Source: Mycolicibacterium malmesburyense
GTDB lineage: Bacteria; Actinomycetota; Actinomycetes; Mycobacteriales; Mycobacteriaceae
Assembly (NCBI RefSeq): GCF_001050015.1
Contig: NZ_CVTB01000022.1
Location: 40,348 to 104,347, forward strand
Direction of reading: 5' to 3'
Length of the DNA: 64,000 nt
Each line of letters opens with the position of its first letter. Position 1 is the first letter of the stretch. A program made the position numbers and the translations under genes. The notes under the pieces were generated by a model. It was not told the DNA's origin and ran no database searches. It was given only the letters and a program-made list of their open reading frames with translations. This document shows, in pieces, positions 44,178 to 54,006 of the stretch.

Positions 44178-44753
44178 TTAGGCCGATTGCCGCGGCGTCC
44201 GCAGGCCCAAGGTCCGCCTGCCCGCGTCCATCAGATGCTCCGCGAGTGCGCGATCGTCGAGCTGCACCCACGCCGGCCCCACCGCGCCGGAAATGCCCGC
44301 GAAAACCATCGCCGCCCGGATCTCCCCCGCCGGACCCGGCTCGACGTCGGCCAGCAGTCGCAGCTGCCGCGCGATCAGATCGCTCCAGTCATGGTGCCGC
44401 TGCAGCGCGGTGGCGACGCTCGGATCCGCCGCCAACACGGCCACCAGCCCGCGGTTGCACACCGCGATGTCCGCGTATCCGCGGAGCATGCGTTCGGCCC
44501 CGGCGCGCGGGCTGCGCTGTGCCTCGGCGGCCTCCACGACCGTCCGCAGCTGCGCGAACATCGGCTCCACCACCGCCGCAAGCAACTGCTCGCGCGTTCG
44601 GAAGTGGTGGTAGATAGCGGCTTTCGTGAACCCAAGCTCGTCGGCGATCATCTGCAGTGACGTGCCGGCGTAACTATGCCGGGTGAACAGCGCGACGGCG
44701 GCATCGATGAGCCGCTGCCGAGTTCCACTCGGCTCGACGTCCACCACCGCCAC
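44178..44753 (-). CDS. TetR/AcrR family regulator
   Basis: A 191-residue TetR protein with the helix-turn-helix GTSLQMIADELGFTKAAIYHHFRTREQLL. It starts at GTG 44753, nine bases below a perfect 13-bp inverted repeat, the likely operator for itself and the SDR-thioesterase genes downstream. Confidence 0.87.
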   Translation of the reverse strand: MAVVDVEPSGTRQRLIDAAVALFTRHSYAGTSLQMIADELGFTKAAIYHHFRTREQLLAAVVEPMFAQLRTVVEAAEAQRSPRAGAERMLRGYADIAVCNRGLVAVLAADPSVATALQRHHDWSDLIARQLRLLADVEPGPAGEIRAAMVFAGISGAVGPAWVQLDDRALAEHLMDAGRRTLGLRTPRQSA

Positions 44754-44761
44754 CCCGGCTC

Positions 44762-44800
44762 CTTTACGATCGGCAAGGAGTCTACTAGCCGATCGTAAAG
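44762..44800. promoter_or_regulatory. Perfect 13-bp inverted repeat, TetR operator
   Basis: Arms CTTTACGATCGGC (44762-44774) and GCCGATCGTAAAG (44788-44800) are exact inverted copies 13 bases apart. It lies right after the CapA-like stop codon and 9 bases upstream of the TetR start. No T run follows, so an operator is more likely than a terminator. Confidence 0.65.
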
Positions 44801-45919
44801 CTATCCGTGCAGGGTCAGCACACCGTCAGCGGCCGTGTCGATGCGGGTGCCGAACGGCTCGCACATCTTCTCCGCCGTCGCCCGCAACCACTCGGCATCC
44901 TCCGCAGCCGCCTTCTCCATCCTCATCCGCCGCATCCTCATCGGCACCATCTTCAGTTCGGTCAAGCCGCCACCGAGGCGCTCGATCGATGCGAAGTACA
45001 ACAGCCGCAGCTCGTGGCGGAACGCCTCGTATCCGGCGATGCCCTCGTAGTCGTCGACCGTGTCCCCGCAGCCGTAGAGGATCAGCTTGCCGCGGTAGAT
45101 CTCGATGGGACGTGGGTGGTGAGATGAGTGGCCGTGCACCACATCGACACCTTCGTCGATCAGCCGGTGTGCGAAGCGAATTTGATCGGCCCCGACGTCA
45201 TAACCCCAATTCGACCCCCAGTGCACGGACACGATCGCGACGTCGCCCTGCCTCTTGTCGGCGACCAGGCGGCCCGCGATCGTCGTGGCGGCGGCATCGG
45301 TCAGATCGTCGATCAGCGCGATACCCGGCCTGCCGGACGCCGCAGCCCACGAGCGTGGGATGCCGCTCGACGGCGAACCCACGGAAGCGATCACCGCATG
45401 TCCGCCACCGCGCAGAGCCACCCTGGCCGGCCGGTGAGCATCGTCCTCCTGCAAACCTGCTCCTGCGCAACGTATTCCCGCCGCCGACAGCACGCGCAAA
45501 GTCTCGATGAGACCGCGGCGGCCGAAGTCGAGGACATGATTGTTCGCCAGCGCACACACGTCCGGGCCGACCGCGTTCAGGCACCCGATGTTGTCCGGGT
45601 GCATCCGGTAGTGCACCGCTTTACCCGGGGCGAACTCGCCGCATGTCGTGACGCTGGTCTCGAGGTTGATCAATCGAACGTCGGGGCCCAGTTCGTCGAG
45701 CACCCCGAGGACCTCGCCCCACGGCCAGCCGAAGTCGACCGGCACCGGAATATGACCGCCGGCCCGCTCGGCGAGCCTGACGTACGTGCGCGCGTCCGAT
45801 ACCACCGACTCCCGCAATTCGGGATCACCCGGATGCGGAAGTAGCTGATCGATGCCGCGGCCGGTCATCACGTCGCCGGTGAGGAAAACGACGGCGTCGC
45901 GACGCGTGTTCGCTGACAC
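44801..45919 (-). CDS. CapA family protein (poly-gamma-glutamate type phosphatase)
   Basis: A 372-residue protein with the metallophosphatase-like CapA motifs: LTGDVMTGRGID, LINLETSVT, ALANNHVLDFGRRGLIETL, VSVHWGSNWGYDV and HGHSSHHPRPIEIYRGKLILYGCGD. In Bacillus CapA works in poly-gamma-glutamate synthesis; in actinobacteria the role is unclear. It stands alone between a methyltransferase gene and the TetR gene. Confidence 0.87.
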   Translation of the reverse strand: MSANTRRDAVVFLTGDVMTGRGIDQLLPHPGDPELRESVVSDARTYVRLAERAGGHIPVPVDFGWPWGEVLGVLDELGPDVRLINLETSVTTCGEFAPGKAVHYRMHPDNIGCLNAVGPDVCALANNHVLDFGRRGLIETLRVLSAAGIRCAGAGLQEDDAHRPARVALRGGGHAVIASVGSPSSGIPRSWAAASGRPGIALIDDLTDAAATTIAGRLVADKRQGDVAIVSVHWGSNWGYDVGADQIRFAHRLIDEGVDVVHGHSSHHPRPIEIYRGKLILYGCGDTVDDYEGIAGYEAFRHELRLLYFASIERLGGGLTELKMVPMRMRRMRMEKAAAEDAEWLRATAEKMCEPFGTRIDTAADGVLTLHG

Positions 45920-45953
45920 CTCTCCAGTGTCCCCCGACGCGCGCGCCCGAAAG

Positions 45954-46568
45954 CTACGGACGCACCGCCTGCACCGCCCACACGTCGCGGCGTCCCGCCT
46001 TGTGATCGCCGACCGTCACGTCCGCGAACCCCGCCGAACGGCACGCAGATGCGAACGACTCGGCCTGCTGGCGTGTCCACCCGTGGCTCGCCAACCCCGT
46101 CGCGTCGGGTGTCGTCTGGCGTTCCACGGCGAGCAGCCTCCCGCGTGGGGCGAGCACGCGGCGCGCTTCGGCGACGCCCTTCTCGACGTCCTGCCAGTGG
46201 TGCACGGTCGCCAACGACCACACCACCGTGGCCGAACCGTCCGGCACCGGCACCTGCTCGGCGGTCCCGGTCGTCCACGTGATGTCGCCGCCCCGGGTGA
46301 ACATGCGCGCGAGTCGCAGCATCACCGGTGCCGGATCGACCCCCGTCGCCGCCGCACCGCGCCGCGCGGCGTCCCGGACCGCTCCGCCGGGCCCGCACCC
46401 GACGTCGACAACCCTGTCTCCGGTGGTGACCCCGGTGAGGTCGACGGCGAGTCGCGCGCTCGCCCGGCCCATGAGGAGCAGCACGAGCCCGACACAGACC
46501 CCCATGGCGCCGGAGAATCCCGGATGGTCGGCGTGATGGTTGACGGGTAACTCCCTTGGTGCGCTCAT
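45954..46568 (-). CDS. SAM-dependent methyltransferase
   Basis: A 204-residue class-I methyltransferase. The SAM motif is DRVVDVGCGPGGAVRDAARRG, followed by a SATVVWSLATVHHWQD block typical of type-11 enzymes. ATG 46568 is the likely start; the frame extends farther without support. It is divergent from the hydrolase at 46669 by 100 bases. Confidence 0.82.
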   Translation of the reverse strand: MSAPRELPVNHHADHPGFSGAMGVCVGLVLLLMGRASARLAVDLTGVTTGDRVVDVGCGPGGAVRDAARRGAAATGVDPAPVMLRLARMFTRGGDITWTTGTAEQVPVPDGSATVVWSLATVHHWQDVEKGVAEARRVLAPRGRLLAVERQTTPDATGLASHGWTRQQAESFASACRSAGFADVTVGDHKAGRRDVWAVQAVRP

Positions 46569-46668
46569 GGGTACGAGCTTGCTCCTTCGGATCGGGTCAC
46601 AGTCAAGTGCTAGATATTGGCCGCCTTTTCTGGGTAGACCGTGAGCACCACGGGAGGGAACCAGGCTC

Positions 46669-47547
46669 ATGACCGAGATGAAGTATCTGACCCTGCACGG
46701 CGACCGCGTCGCATACCGAGACGTCGGCGGCGGTGAGGACGTGCTGCTGCTCATCCACGGGATGGCCGGCAGTTCGGAGACGTGGCGAGCGGTCATTCCG
46801 CAGCTGTCACGGCGGTACCGCGTGGTCGCCCCCGATCTGTTGGGTCACGGCCAGTCGGACAAGCCCCGCGGCGACTACTCGCTGGGCGCGTTCGCGGTGT
46901 GGCTGCGGGATCTGCTCGACGAGTTGGGGGTCTCCCGCGCCACGATCGTCGGCCAGTCGCTCGGCGGCGGCGTTGCCATGCAGTTCGTCTATCAGCATCC
47001 GGACTACTGCCAGCGGCTCGTCCTGATCAGCAGCGGCGGCCTGGGTCCCGACGTCGGGTGGACCCTTCGCCTGCTGTCCGCGCCCGGGGCCGAGTTCATC
47101 CTGCCCGCGATCGCACCGCCGCCCGTCCTCAAGGTCGGCAACAAGTTACGCGGATGGTTCCGCTCGGCGGGCATCCAGTCGCCCCGCGGGGCCGAGATGT
47201 GGAGCGCCTATTCGTCGCTGGCGGACGCCCAGACACGCCATGCGTTTCTGCGCACGTTGCGCTCGGTCGTCGACTATCGCGGTCAGGCGGTCAGCGCCCT
47301 GAACCGGCTGCACGTGGCGACCGAGCTGCCCATCATGGCGATCTGGGGCGACGAGGACCGCATCATCCCCGTCTCCCACGCATACGCGGCGCACGAGGCG
47401 CGCCCGGAATGCCGGTTGGAGGTGCTCGAGGGTGTCGGGCACTTCGCCCACGTCGAGCGGCCCGGCGATGTGGTCGACCTGCTCGACGACTTCATCAGCA
47501 CGACGGCCCGATCCGCCGAACAACACGTCACGCGCACCGATCCGTAG
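46669..47547 (+). CDS. Alpha/beta hydrolase
   Basis: A 292-residue hydrolase: VLLLIHGMAGSSETW oxyanion region, nucleophile elbow IVGQSLGGGVAMQF, the Asp in IWGDEDRIIPV and the His in GVGHFAHVE. It has the length and layout of epoxide or ester hydrolases. A MFS gene follows in the same direction after 74 bases. Confidence 0.87.
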   Translation: MTEMKYLTLHGDRVAYRDVGGGEDVLLLIHGMAGSSETWRAVIPQLSRRYRVVAPDLLGHGQSDKPRGDYSLGAFAVWLRDLLDELGVSRATIVGQSLGGGVAMQFVYQHPDYCQRLVLISSGGLGPDVGWTLRLLSAPGAEFILPAIAPPPVLKVGNKLRGWFRSAGIQSPRGAEMWSAYSSLADAQTRHAFLRTLRSVVDYRGQAVSALNRLHVATELPIMAIWGDEDRIIPVSHAYAAHEARPECRLEVLEGVGHFAHVERPGDVVDLLDDFISTTARSAEQHVTRTDP

Positions 47548-47621
47548 CGGCCGGTGCCCCGGGCGTCGGAGAGAACGGAGATAATCGACGAAACGGAGGT
47601 CGTCTAAGGATCGGAGGGGCT

Positions 47622-49094
47622 GTGGTCGGGACCGGCGCGGCGCAGTCGCCCACGATCGGTCGCGAACGCTCCCCTGCCCTCCTCGTCGCCGGGCTGTCGA
47701 TCGTCGTGCTCACGGTCGCCGTCCTGCAGACCGCCGTCGTCCCGGTACTCGGCATCATCGCCGATCAACTCCACGCGTCCATCGTCGGCGTGAGTTGGGC
47801 GGTCACCGCCAACCTGCTCGCCGCCGTCGCGGCCACGCCGCTGCTGGGCCGCCTCGCCGACCTCCACAGCAAGCACCGCGTGCTGCTCGGCGTTCTCGTC
47901 GTGGTGCTGGCCGGATCGGTGCTGGCGGCCGTCACGTCGTCGCTGCAACTGCTCATCGTCGCCCGCGTGCTTCAGGCCGCCTCCTTCGCCCTCTACCCGA
48001 TCAGCATCGCGATCCTGCGCGAGGAACTGTCCCCCGAACGCCTGATGTCGGCGATGGCGGTGCTGTCCGGGACGCTGGGCTTCGGCGGCGGCACCGGCCT
48101 GGTCGTGGTGGGCCTGCTGATGAACGGCGACGCCGGATATCACCGGGTGTTCTGGTTGACGACCGCCTTCACCGTCGCGGTGATCGTGATCGTGTTGCTG
48201 GTGGTGCCCCGACGGCCGCGCAACGTCCCCGGGTCGATCGACTGGCTGGGCGCGACGGGGTTGGCGGTGGGACTGTCGGCGCTGCTGTTGGCGATCACCC
48301 AGGGCCAGACGTGGGGGTGGGTGTCGCCCGCCACCGTCGGCTGCGTCCTCGGCGGCGTGGCCGTGCTGGCCGGCTGGTGGTGGTGGGAGCGCCACACCAG
48401 TCGACCGCTGGTGTCGACGTCGATGCTCACCCGCCGGCCGATCCTGCTCACCAACGTCGCCACGATCTTCGTCGGCATGGGCCTGTACTTCGCGTTCCTC
48501 GGGCTCACTCTGTTCGTCCAGATACCCCGTGAGGCAGCGGGTTACGGCTTCGGCGCGACGGTGTTGGAAGCCAGCGTCGTCTATCTGCTGCCGGGCGCGT
48601 TCACCGGTTTCCTCGTCGCCATGGTCAGCGGACGGTTCATCGACCGGTTCGGCGCCCGGCCGGTGCTTGTGGTCGCGGCGCTCGCCGGGATCTCCGGATT
48701 CCTGTTCATCGCCCTGGTGCACTCGCACACCTGGCAGATCATCGTCGCGAGCATCCTCGCCAACGCCTACATCAGCCTCGGCTACGGCGCCCTGCCGGCG
48801 CTGGTCGTCAGCGAGGTGGACGCCGGCGAGACGGGCGTGGCCACGAGCATGAACGCGATCGCCCGCACGATCGGCAGTTCGATCGCGGCGGCCGTGGTCG
48901 CCATGCTGCTCAGCCGGTCGGTGCCCGGGGCGGGCGTGCCGATGGAGAGCAGCTTTCTCGCGATCTTCCTCGGAGGTGCGATCACGTCGATGTTGGCTCT
49001 GGCGTTGATCGCGGTATCGCGCCCCTCGCCGCGGTCAGCGGAATCCGCGGAGGCGCGCTACGAAACGCGCGCGATGAACCACGAGTGGGGCTGA
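47622..49094 (+). CDS. MFS transporter (DHA2/EmrB-type)
   Basis: A 490-residue protein with about 14 membrane segments, starting at GTG 47622 after GGAGGGG. Motifs of the drug:H+ antiporter DHA2 family are present, including LGRLADLHSKHRVLLGV and RFIDRFGARPVLV. The last 30 residues are charged. It is likely an efflux pump; substrate unknown. Confidence 0.85.
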   Translation: MVGTGAAQSPTIGRERSPALLVAGLSIVVLTVAVLQTAVVPVLGIIADQLHASIVGVSWAVTANLLAAVAATPLLGRLADLHSKHRVLLGVLVVVLAGSVLAAVTSSLQLLIVARVLQAASFALYPISIAILREELSPERLMSAMAVLSGTLGFGGGTGLVVVGLLMNGDAGYHRVFWLTTAFTVAVIVIVLLVVPRRPRNVPGSIDWLGATGLAVGLSALLLAITQGQTWGWVSPATVGCVLGGVAVLAGWWWWERHTSRPLVSTSMLTRRPILLTNVATIFVGMGLYFAFLGLTLFVQIPREAAGYGFGATVLEASVVYLLPGAFTGFLVAMVSGRFIDRFGARPVLVVAALAGISGFLFIALVHSHTWQIIVASILANAYISLGYGALPALVVSEVDAGETGVATSMNAIARTIGSSIAAAVVAMLLSRSVPGAGVPMESSFLAIFLGGAITSMLALALIAVSRPSPRSAESAEARYETRAMNHEWG

Positions 49095-49104
49095 CGCCCC
49101 GGCG

Positions 49105-49533
49105 TCAGTGCAGCGCGGCGAGGTTGGCCACCGACTTGCGGACGTCGGACTCGATCACCTTGGCGACTAGGTTGCCGATGCGCGTGTTCAGCAGCCCGCC
49201 GGACAGGTCGGCAACCACCTGGAACGTCGACCCAGGCTGATCGTCGCGGACGCACAGCGTCAAACCGATGCGGATGCCAGGGCGCCCACGACCGACCATC
49301 TCGACGACCTTCGGCTCGTCATAGCGCTTGACCTGCCAGTGGATGGTGTTGCGGAATCCCTTGACCTTGATCAGCGATGAGACGCAGGTGCCGACCTCGA
49401 TGTTCTCGGGCACCTCGCTGCGCCACCCGCCGAAGATCGTCAGCCACTCGTCGAACCTGCTCAGGTCCGAGGCCAGCTCCCACGCTTTGAGGGGGCTGAG
49501 ATCCGACGACACCGAAACATCCACTGCTGCCAT
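49105..49533 (-). CDS. SRPBCC/START-like family protein
   Basis: A 142-residue protein of the SRPBCC (polyketide cyclase/dehydrase) lipid-binding fold: SSDLSPLKAWELASDLSRFDEWLTIFGGWRSEVPE, and TFQVVADLSGGLLNTRIGNLVAKVIESDVRKSVANLA. Mycobacteria have several such proteins that bind hydrophobic ligands. It is convergent with the transporter gene. Confidence 0.82.
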   Translation of the reverse strand: MAAVDVSVSSDLSPLKAWELASDLSRFDEWLTIFGGWRSEVPENIEVGTCVSSLIKVKGFRNTIHWQVKRYDEPKVVEMVGRGRPGIRIGLTLCVRDDQPGSTFQVVADLSGGLLNTRIGNLVAKVIESDVRKSVANLAALH

Positions 49534-49736
49534 GCCTAGTGCCGTACCCGGCGAAGGCGGGCAGGTAAACGGCGTTTCGCCCTAATCGGGCCTGCTCGTG
49601 CTGCGAAACTGGGCACAGACACCCCTTCAGCGTCGGCGCAGGGCGTGATCCGCCGGCCGGGTCCGCTACTGCCCACAAACAGCGAATCTGGTACCGCGGA
49701 TCACGTCAGACAAAGGATTCCATTGTGGATATGTAA

Positions 49737-49750
49737 ATTCCGTGCGGAAT
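49737..49750. promoter_or_regulatory. Candidate operator ATTCCG-N2-CGGAAT
   Basis: Six-base inverted arms ATTCCG and CGGAAT, two bases apart, 71 bases upstream of the pot operon start. The surrounding sequence has no gene (49534-49820). Confidence 0.35.
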
Positions 49751-49820
49751 CGCTTGCGAAGGACCGCTCGATCCGCGATTGTTTACCCACAGCTTGGGGG
49801 CTGCCCGTAGGAGGACCGCA

Positions 49821-51017
49821 CTGACCGGCTCACACACCACCGCCGTCGACCGATCATCGGGACACAACGAGGCAACCCGCCCGTCGGGCACCCCGGTCAT
49901 CGAGATCGACCATGTGACCAAACGCTTCGGTCACTACGTCGCCGTCGCCGACGCGGACTTCTCGATCGCCTCGGGTGAGTTCTTCTCGATGCTGGGACCG
50001 TCCGGCTGCGGCAAGACCACCACGTTGCGCATGATCGCCGGGTTCGAAACCCCCACCGACGGCGCGATCCGGCTCGAGGGCGTCGATGTCTCGAAGGTTC
50101 CGCCGCACAAGCGCAACGTCAACACGGTCTTCCAGCACTACGCCCTGTTCCCCCACATGTCGGTGTGGGACAACGTGGCCTACGGTCCGCGCAGCAAGAA
50201 ACTCGCCAAGGGCGAGATCCGCAAGCGGGTCGACGAACTGCTCGAGATCGTTCGGTTGACCGACTTCGCCGATCGCCGCCCGGGCCAACTGTCCGGCGGG
50301 CAGCAGCAGCGCGTCGCATTGGCGCGCGCGCTGGTGAACTACCCCAGCGCCCTGCTGCTCGACGAACCGCTCGGCGCCCTCGACCTCAAGCTGCGTCAGG
50401 TGATGCAGTTCGAGCTCAAGCGCATCCAGCGCGAAGTGGGGATCACGTTCATCTACGTGACCCACGACCAGGAGGAGGCGCTGACGATGAGTGACCGCAT
50501 CGCGGTCATGAACGCCGGCAACGTCGACCAGATCGGCACGCCCACCGAGATCTACGACCGGCCCGCCACCGTGTTCGTGGCGAGCTTCATCGGACAGGCC
50601 AACCTCTGGGCGGGTCGCCAGACCGGCCGGGCCAACCGCGATTACGTCGAGATCGAGGTGCTGGCGTCGACGCTGAAGGCGCGGCCGGGTGAGACGACGA
50701 TCGAGCCCGGCGGGCACGCGACGTTGATGGTGCGCCCGGAACGGATCCGGGTCTGCATGGACGCGCCCACCGGTGACGTCGTCGGCGTGCGCGCGACGGT
50801 CACCGACCTGACCTTCCAGGGCCCGGTGGTGCGGCTGTCGCTGGCGGCGCCGGACGACTCGGCGATCGTCGCCCACATCGGGCCCGAGGAGGACCTGCCG
50901 ATGCTGCGCCCCGGCGACGAGGTCCACGTCTGCTGGACAGCGGACGCGTCACTCGTGTTGCCGGCCGCCGACATTCCGACCGCCGAGGATCTCGAGGAGA
51001 TGCTCGACGACTCCTGA
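49821..51017 (+). CDS. potA: Polyamine-type ABC transporter ATP-binding protein
   Basis: About 398 residues. Walker A is GPSGCGKTT, the signature [15 protein letters not shown], Walker [13 protein letters not shown], switch [10 protein letters not shown], then a TOBE-like C-terminal half (about 260-395). The only good ribosome site, AGGAGG, lies six bases before CTG 49821, so a CTG start is likely; TTG 49779 in the same frame lacks one. It energises the permease pair encoded downstream. Spermidine/putrescine is the usual substrate of this family order. Confidence 0.87.
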   Translation: MTGSHTTAVDRSSGHNEATRPSGTPVIEIDHVTKRFGHYVAVADADFSIASGEFFSMLGPSGCGKTTTLRMIAGFETPTDGAIRLEGVDVSKVPPHKRNVNTVFQHYALFPHMSVWDNVAYGPRSKKLAKGEIRKRVDELLEIVRLTDFADRRPGQLSGGQQQRVALARALVNYPSALLLDEPLGALDLKLRQVMQFELKRIQREVGITFIYVTHDQEEALTMSDRIAVMNAGNVDQIGTPTEIYDRPATVFVASFIGQANLWAGRQTGRANRDYVEIEVLASTLKARPGETTIEPGGHATLMVRPERIRVCMDAPTGDVVGVRATVTDLTFQGPVVRLSLAAPDDSAIVAHIGPEEDLPMLRPGDEVHVCWTADASLVLPAADIPTAEDLEEMLDDS

Positions 51018-51104
51018 TCGTCACGCGGCGATCCGACACCGCCCCGAGCGGCGCTCGAAAGTTGTCGGCCCCCTCCCCTCCCTCCGACGAAAGGCACAGT
51101 CGCC

Positions 51105-52283
51105 ATGCCCTACGAGATGGATCCCCGCCTCGCCCGCTTCGCCGCCAACCGCACATCACGCCGCCGTTTCATCGGCGGGGGCGCCGCCGCGGCGGCCGCC
51201 GTGGTGCTCGGCCCGTCGTTCCTCGCCGCGTGCGGGTCCGACAGCGGCACGTCCGGCACCACCACGCAAGAGGGTGGCCCCGCGAGCGGCACGCTGCGAA
51301 TCTCGAACTGGCCGCTGTACATGGCCGACGGGTTCATCGCCGCGTTCCAGCAGGCGTCGGGCATCACCGTCGACTACAAGGAAGACTTCAACGACAACGA
51401 GGAATGGTTCGCGAAGGTCAAAGAGCCGTTGTCGCGCAAGCAGGACATCGGCACCGACCTCGTGGTGCCCACCGCGTTCATGGCGTCGCAGATTCGATCG
51501 CTCAACTGGCTCAACGACTTCAGCGAGAACGGCATCCCGAACAAGAAGAACCTGCGACCCGATCTGCTCGACGCGCAGATGGACCCGGGCCGCAAGTGGA
51601 GCGCCCCGTACATGACCGGCATGGTCGGTCTGGCCTACAACCGCGCGGCCACCGGCAGGGACATCACCAACATCGACGACCTGTGGGATCCGGCGTTCAA
51701 GGGCCGCGTCAGCATGCTCTCGGATTTCCAGGACGGCCTGGGCATGATCATGCAGTCCCAGGGCGGCGATCCGGCGTCGCCGAGCACCGAGTCGGTGCAG
51801 AAGGCGGTCGACCTGGTCCGCGAGCAGAACGACCGCGGTCAGATCCGCCGCTTCACCGGCAACGACTACGCCGATGACCTCGCGGCCGGCAATGTCGTGA
51901 TAGCGCAGGCGTATTCGGGCGATGTCGTGCAGTTGCAGGCCGACAACCCGGATCTGCAGTTCGTGGTTCCGGAGTCCGGCGGCACGGACTTTCTCGACAC
52001 CATGGTGATCCCGTACACGACGCAGAACCAGAAGGCCGCCGAGGCGTGGATCGACTTCGTCTACGACCGGGCCAACTACGCCAAGCTGATCGCCTTCACC
52101 CAGTTCGTGCCGGTGCTGTCGGATATGACCGCCGATCTCGACCAGATCGATCCGAACCTGGGCCGCAACGAGCTGATCAATCCGCCGCAGTCCACCCTGG
52201 ACCGCATCAAGGCGTGGGCCCCGCTCGAGGATGAGCAGAAGCAGGAGTACGCCTCGATGTACGCCGAAGTCACCGGCGGTTGA
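51105..52283 (+). CDS. potD: Polyamine-type ABC transporter substrate-binding lipoprotein
   Basis: A 392-residue extracellular solute-binding protein. The N-terminus has a Tat motif (TSRRRFIGGG) and a lipobox LAAC with Cys43, so it is exported by Tat and lipid-anchored. The body has LRISNWPLYMADGFIAAFQQASGITVDYKEDFNDNEEWF, matching PotD/PotF-type proteins. A Tat route for PotD is common in actinobacteria. It is 87 bases after the ATPase gene. Confidence 0.88.
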   Translation: MPYEMDPRLARFAANRTSRRRFIGGGAAAAAAVVLGPSFLAACGSDSGTSGTTTQEGGPASGTLRISNWPLYMADGFIAAFQQASGITVDYKEDFNDNEEWFAKVKEPLSRKQDIGTDLVVPTAFMASQIRSLNWLNDFSENGIPNKKNLRPDLLDAQMDPGRKWSAPYMTGMVGLAYNRAATGRDITNIDDLWDPAFKGRVSMLSDFQDGLGMIMQSQGGDPASPSTESVQKAVDLVREQNDRGQIRRFTGNDYADDLAAGNVVIAQAYSGDVVQLQADNPDLQFVVPESGGTDFLDTMVIPYTTQNQKAAEAWIDFVYDRANYAKLIAFTQFVPVLSDMTADLDQIDPNLGRNELINPPQSTLDRIKAWAPLEDEQKQEYASMYAEVTGG

Positions 52284-52286
52284 CGG

Positions 52287-53162
52287 ATGGCAGGCGTCGC
52301 CAGTAGCGGCCGCCAACGCAGCAGGATCGCACCGTATCTGATGATCCTGCCCGCGATGGTGTACCTCGCGGTGTTCTTCGTCATCCCGTTCATCTCCCTG
52401 GCGCGGATGTCGCTGTCGACGACGAGCGGGTCGATTTTCCTTCCCACACTGACGTTTTCGTGGGACTTCGCGAACTACGGCGAGGCATTCAGCAAGTATC
52501 ACGAGCAGATCCTGCGCTCGTTCGGCTACGCCACCACCGCGACGGTGCTGTGCATTCTGATGTCGTTCCCCTTGGCGTACGTGATCGCCTTCAAGGCCGG
52601 CCGGTTCAAGAACCTCATCCTCGGCCTGGTGATCCTGCCGTTCTTCGTGACGTTCCTGATCCGCACGATCGCGTGGAAAACCATTCTGGCCGACAACGGT
52701 TGGGTGGTCGACGCGTTGGGCGCCGTCGGGTTGCTGCCCGCCGACGGGCGACTGTTGTCGACGAGTTGGGCCGTCATCGGCGGGCTGACCTACAACTGGA
52801 TCATCTTCATGATCCTGCCGTTGTATGTCAGCCTGGAGAAGATCGATCCCCGGCTGATCGAGGCGTCCAAGGACCTGTACTCGTCCAACACCCGCAGCTT
52901 CACCAAGGTCATCCTGCCGCTGTCGCTTCCGGGCCTGTTGGCCGGCAGCCTGCTGGTGTTCATTCCGGCCGCGGGCGACTTCATCAACGCCGAGTATCTG
53001 GGCAGCACCCAGACCACGATGATCGGCAACGTGATTCAGCAGCAGTTCCTGGTGGTCAAGGACTATCCGGCCGCGGCGGCGCTGAGCATGGTGCTGATGG
53101 GCATCATCCTGGTCGGGGTCCTGCTCTACACGCGGGCACTGGGCACGGAGGAACTCGTATGA
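52287..53162 (+). CDS. potB: Polyamine-type ABC transporter permease
   Basis: A 291-residue permease with six membrane segments and an EAA-type loop region (IDPRLIEASKDLYSSNTRSFTKVILPLSLPGLLAG). It follows the binding protein by three bases; its stop overlaps the next permease start (ATGA). It forms the membrane channel with the following gene. Confidence 0.88.
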   Translation: MAGVASSGRQRSRIAPYLMILPAMVYLAVFFVIPFISLARMSLSTTSGSIFLPTLTFSWDFANYGEAFSKYHEQILRSFGYATTATVLCILMSFPLAYVIAFKAGRFKNLILGLVILPFFVTFLIRTIAWKTILADNGWVVDALGAVGLLPADGRLLSTSWAVIGGLTYNWIIFMILPLYVSLEKIDPRLIEASKDLYSSNTRSFTKVILPLSLPGLLAGSLLVFIPAAGDFINAEYLGSTQTTMIGNVIQQQFLVVKDYPAAAALSMVLMGIILVGVLLYTRALGTEELV

Positions 53163-54004
53163 CCGTGCAGGCGATGGAAGCCGCGACGAATCCCGCCCCC
53201 GCCGGGCGGGTCAAGGGCTCCCCGCGGTGGGGCGACTGGCTGCTGCGGATCGTCGCGGGCCTGGTGCTGCTGTATCTGTTCCTGCCGATCTTCGTGATCG
53301 TGTTGTTCTCGTTCAACGATCCCAAGGGCAAGTTCAACTACAGCTGGCAGGGTTTCACCCTGGACAACTGGGCCGATCCGTTCAAGTACCCGGCGCTGAC
53401 CCAGGCGCTGAAGCTGAGCATCAACGTCGCCGCGGTCTCCACCGCGATCGCGTTGGTGCTCGGCTCTTTGGTCGCGATCGCCCTTGTGCGGCAGCGGTGG
53501 CGGGGCCAGCGCGCGGTCGACACGTTCCTCGTGCTGCCGCTGACGGCGCCCGAGGTGGTCATGGGCGCCGCGCTGCTGGTGCTGTTCCTCGACCTGGGCT
53601 GGGCCACCGGCTATACGACGATCGTGTTGGCGCACATCGCGTTCGAGGTCAGCTTCATCGCGATGACCGTGCGCGCACGGGTGCGCGGCTTCGACTGGAC
53701 GCTGGAGGACGCGTCGATGGATCTGGGCGCCAGCCCCACGCGCACCTTTTTCCGGGTGACGCTTCCGTTGATCGTTCCGGGCATCGTCGCGGCGGCCATG
53801 CTGTCGTTCGCATTGTCGCTTGACGACTTCATCATCACGTATTTCGTCAGTGGTTCGACGGTGACCTACCCGCTGTACGTCAACGCCGCGGTGAAGGCCG
53901 CGGTGCCGCCGCAGATCAACGTGCTCGCGACGGCGATCCTGGTGATCAGCCTCATTCTGCTGGCCGCGGGAACGCTGTACCGGCGCAAGCGGATCGACGT
54001 CTAG
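53159..54004 (+). CDS. potC: Polyamine-type ABC transporter permease
   Basis: A 281-residue permease with six membrane segments and the EAA loop (LEDASMDLGASPTRTFFRVTLPLIVPGI). ATG 53159 overlaps the preceding stop. The 3' end is two bases from the convergent EamA gene, so there is no room for a conventional terminator between them. Confidence 0.88.
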   Translation: MTVQAMEAATNPAPAGRVKGSPRWGDWLLRIVAGLVLLYLFLPIFVIVLFSFNDPKGKFNYSWQGFTLDNWADPFKYPALTQALKLSINVAAVSTAIALVLGSLVAIALVRQRWRGQRAVDTFLVLPLTAPEVVMGAALLVLFLDLGWATGYTTIVLAHIAFEVSFIAMTVRARVRGFDWTLEDASMDLGASPTRTFFRVTLPLIVPGIVAAAMLSFALSLDDFIITYFVSGSTVTYPLYVNAAVKAAVPPQINVLATAILVISLILLAAGTLYRRKRIDV

Positions 54005-54006
54005 CG

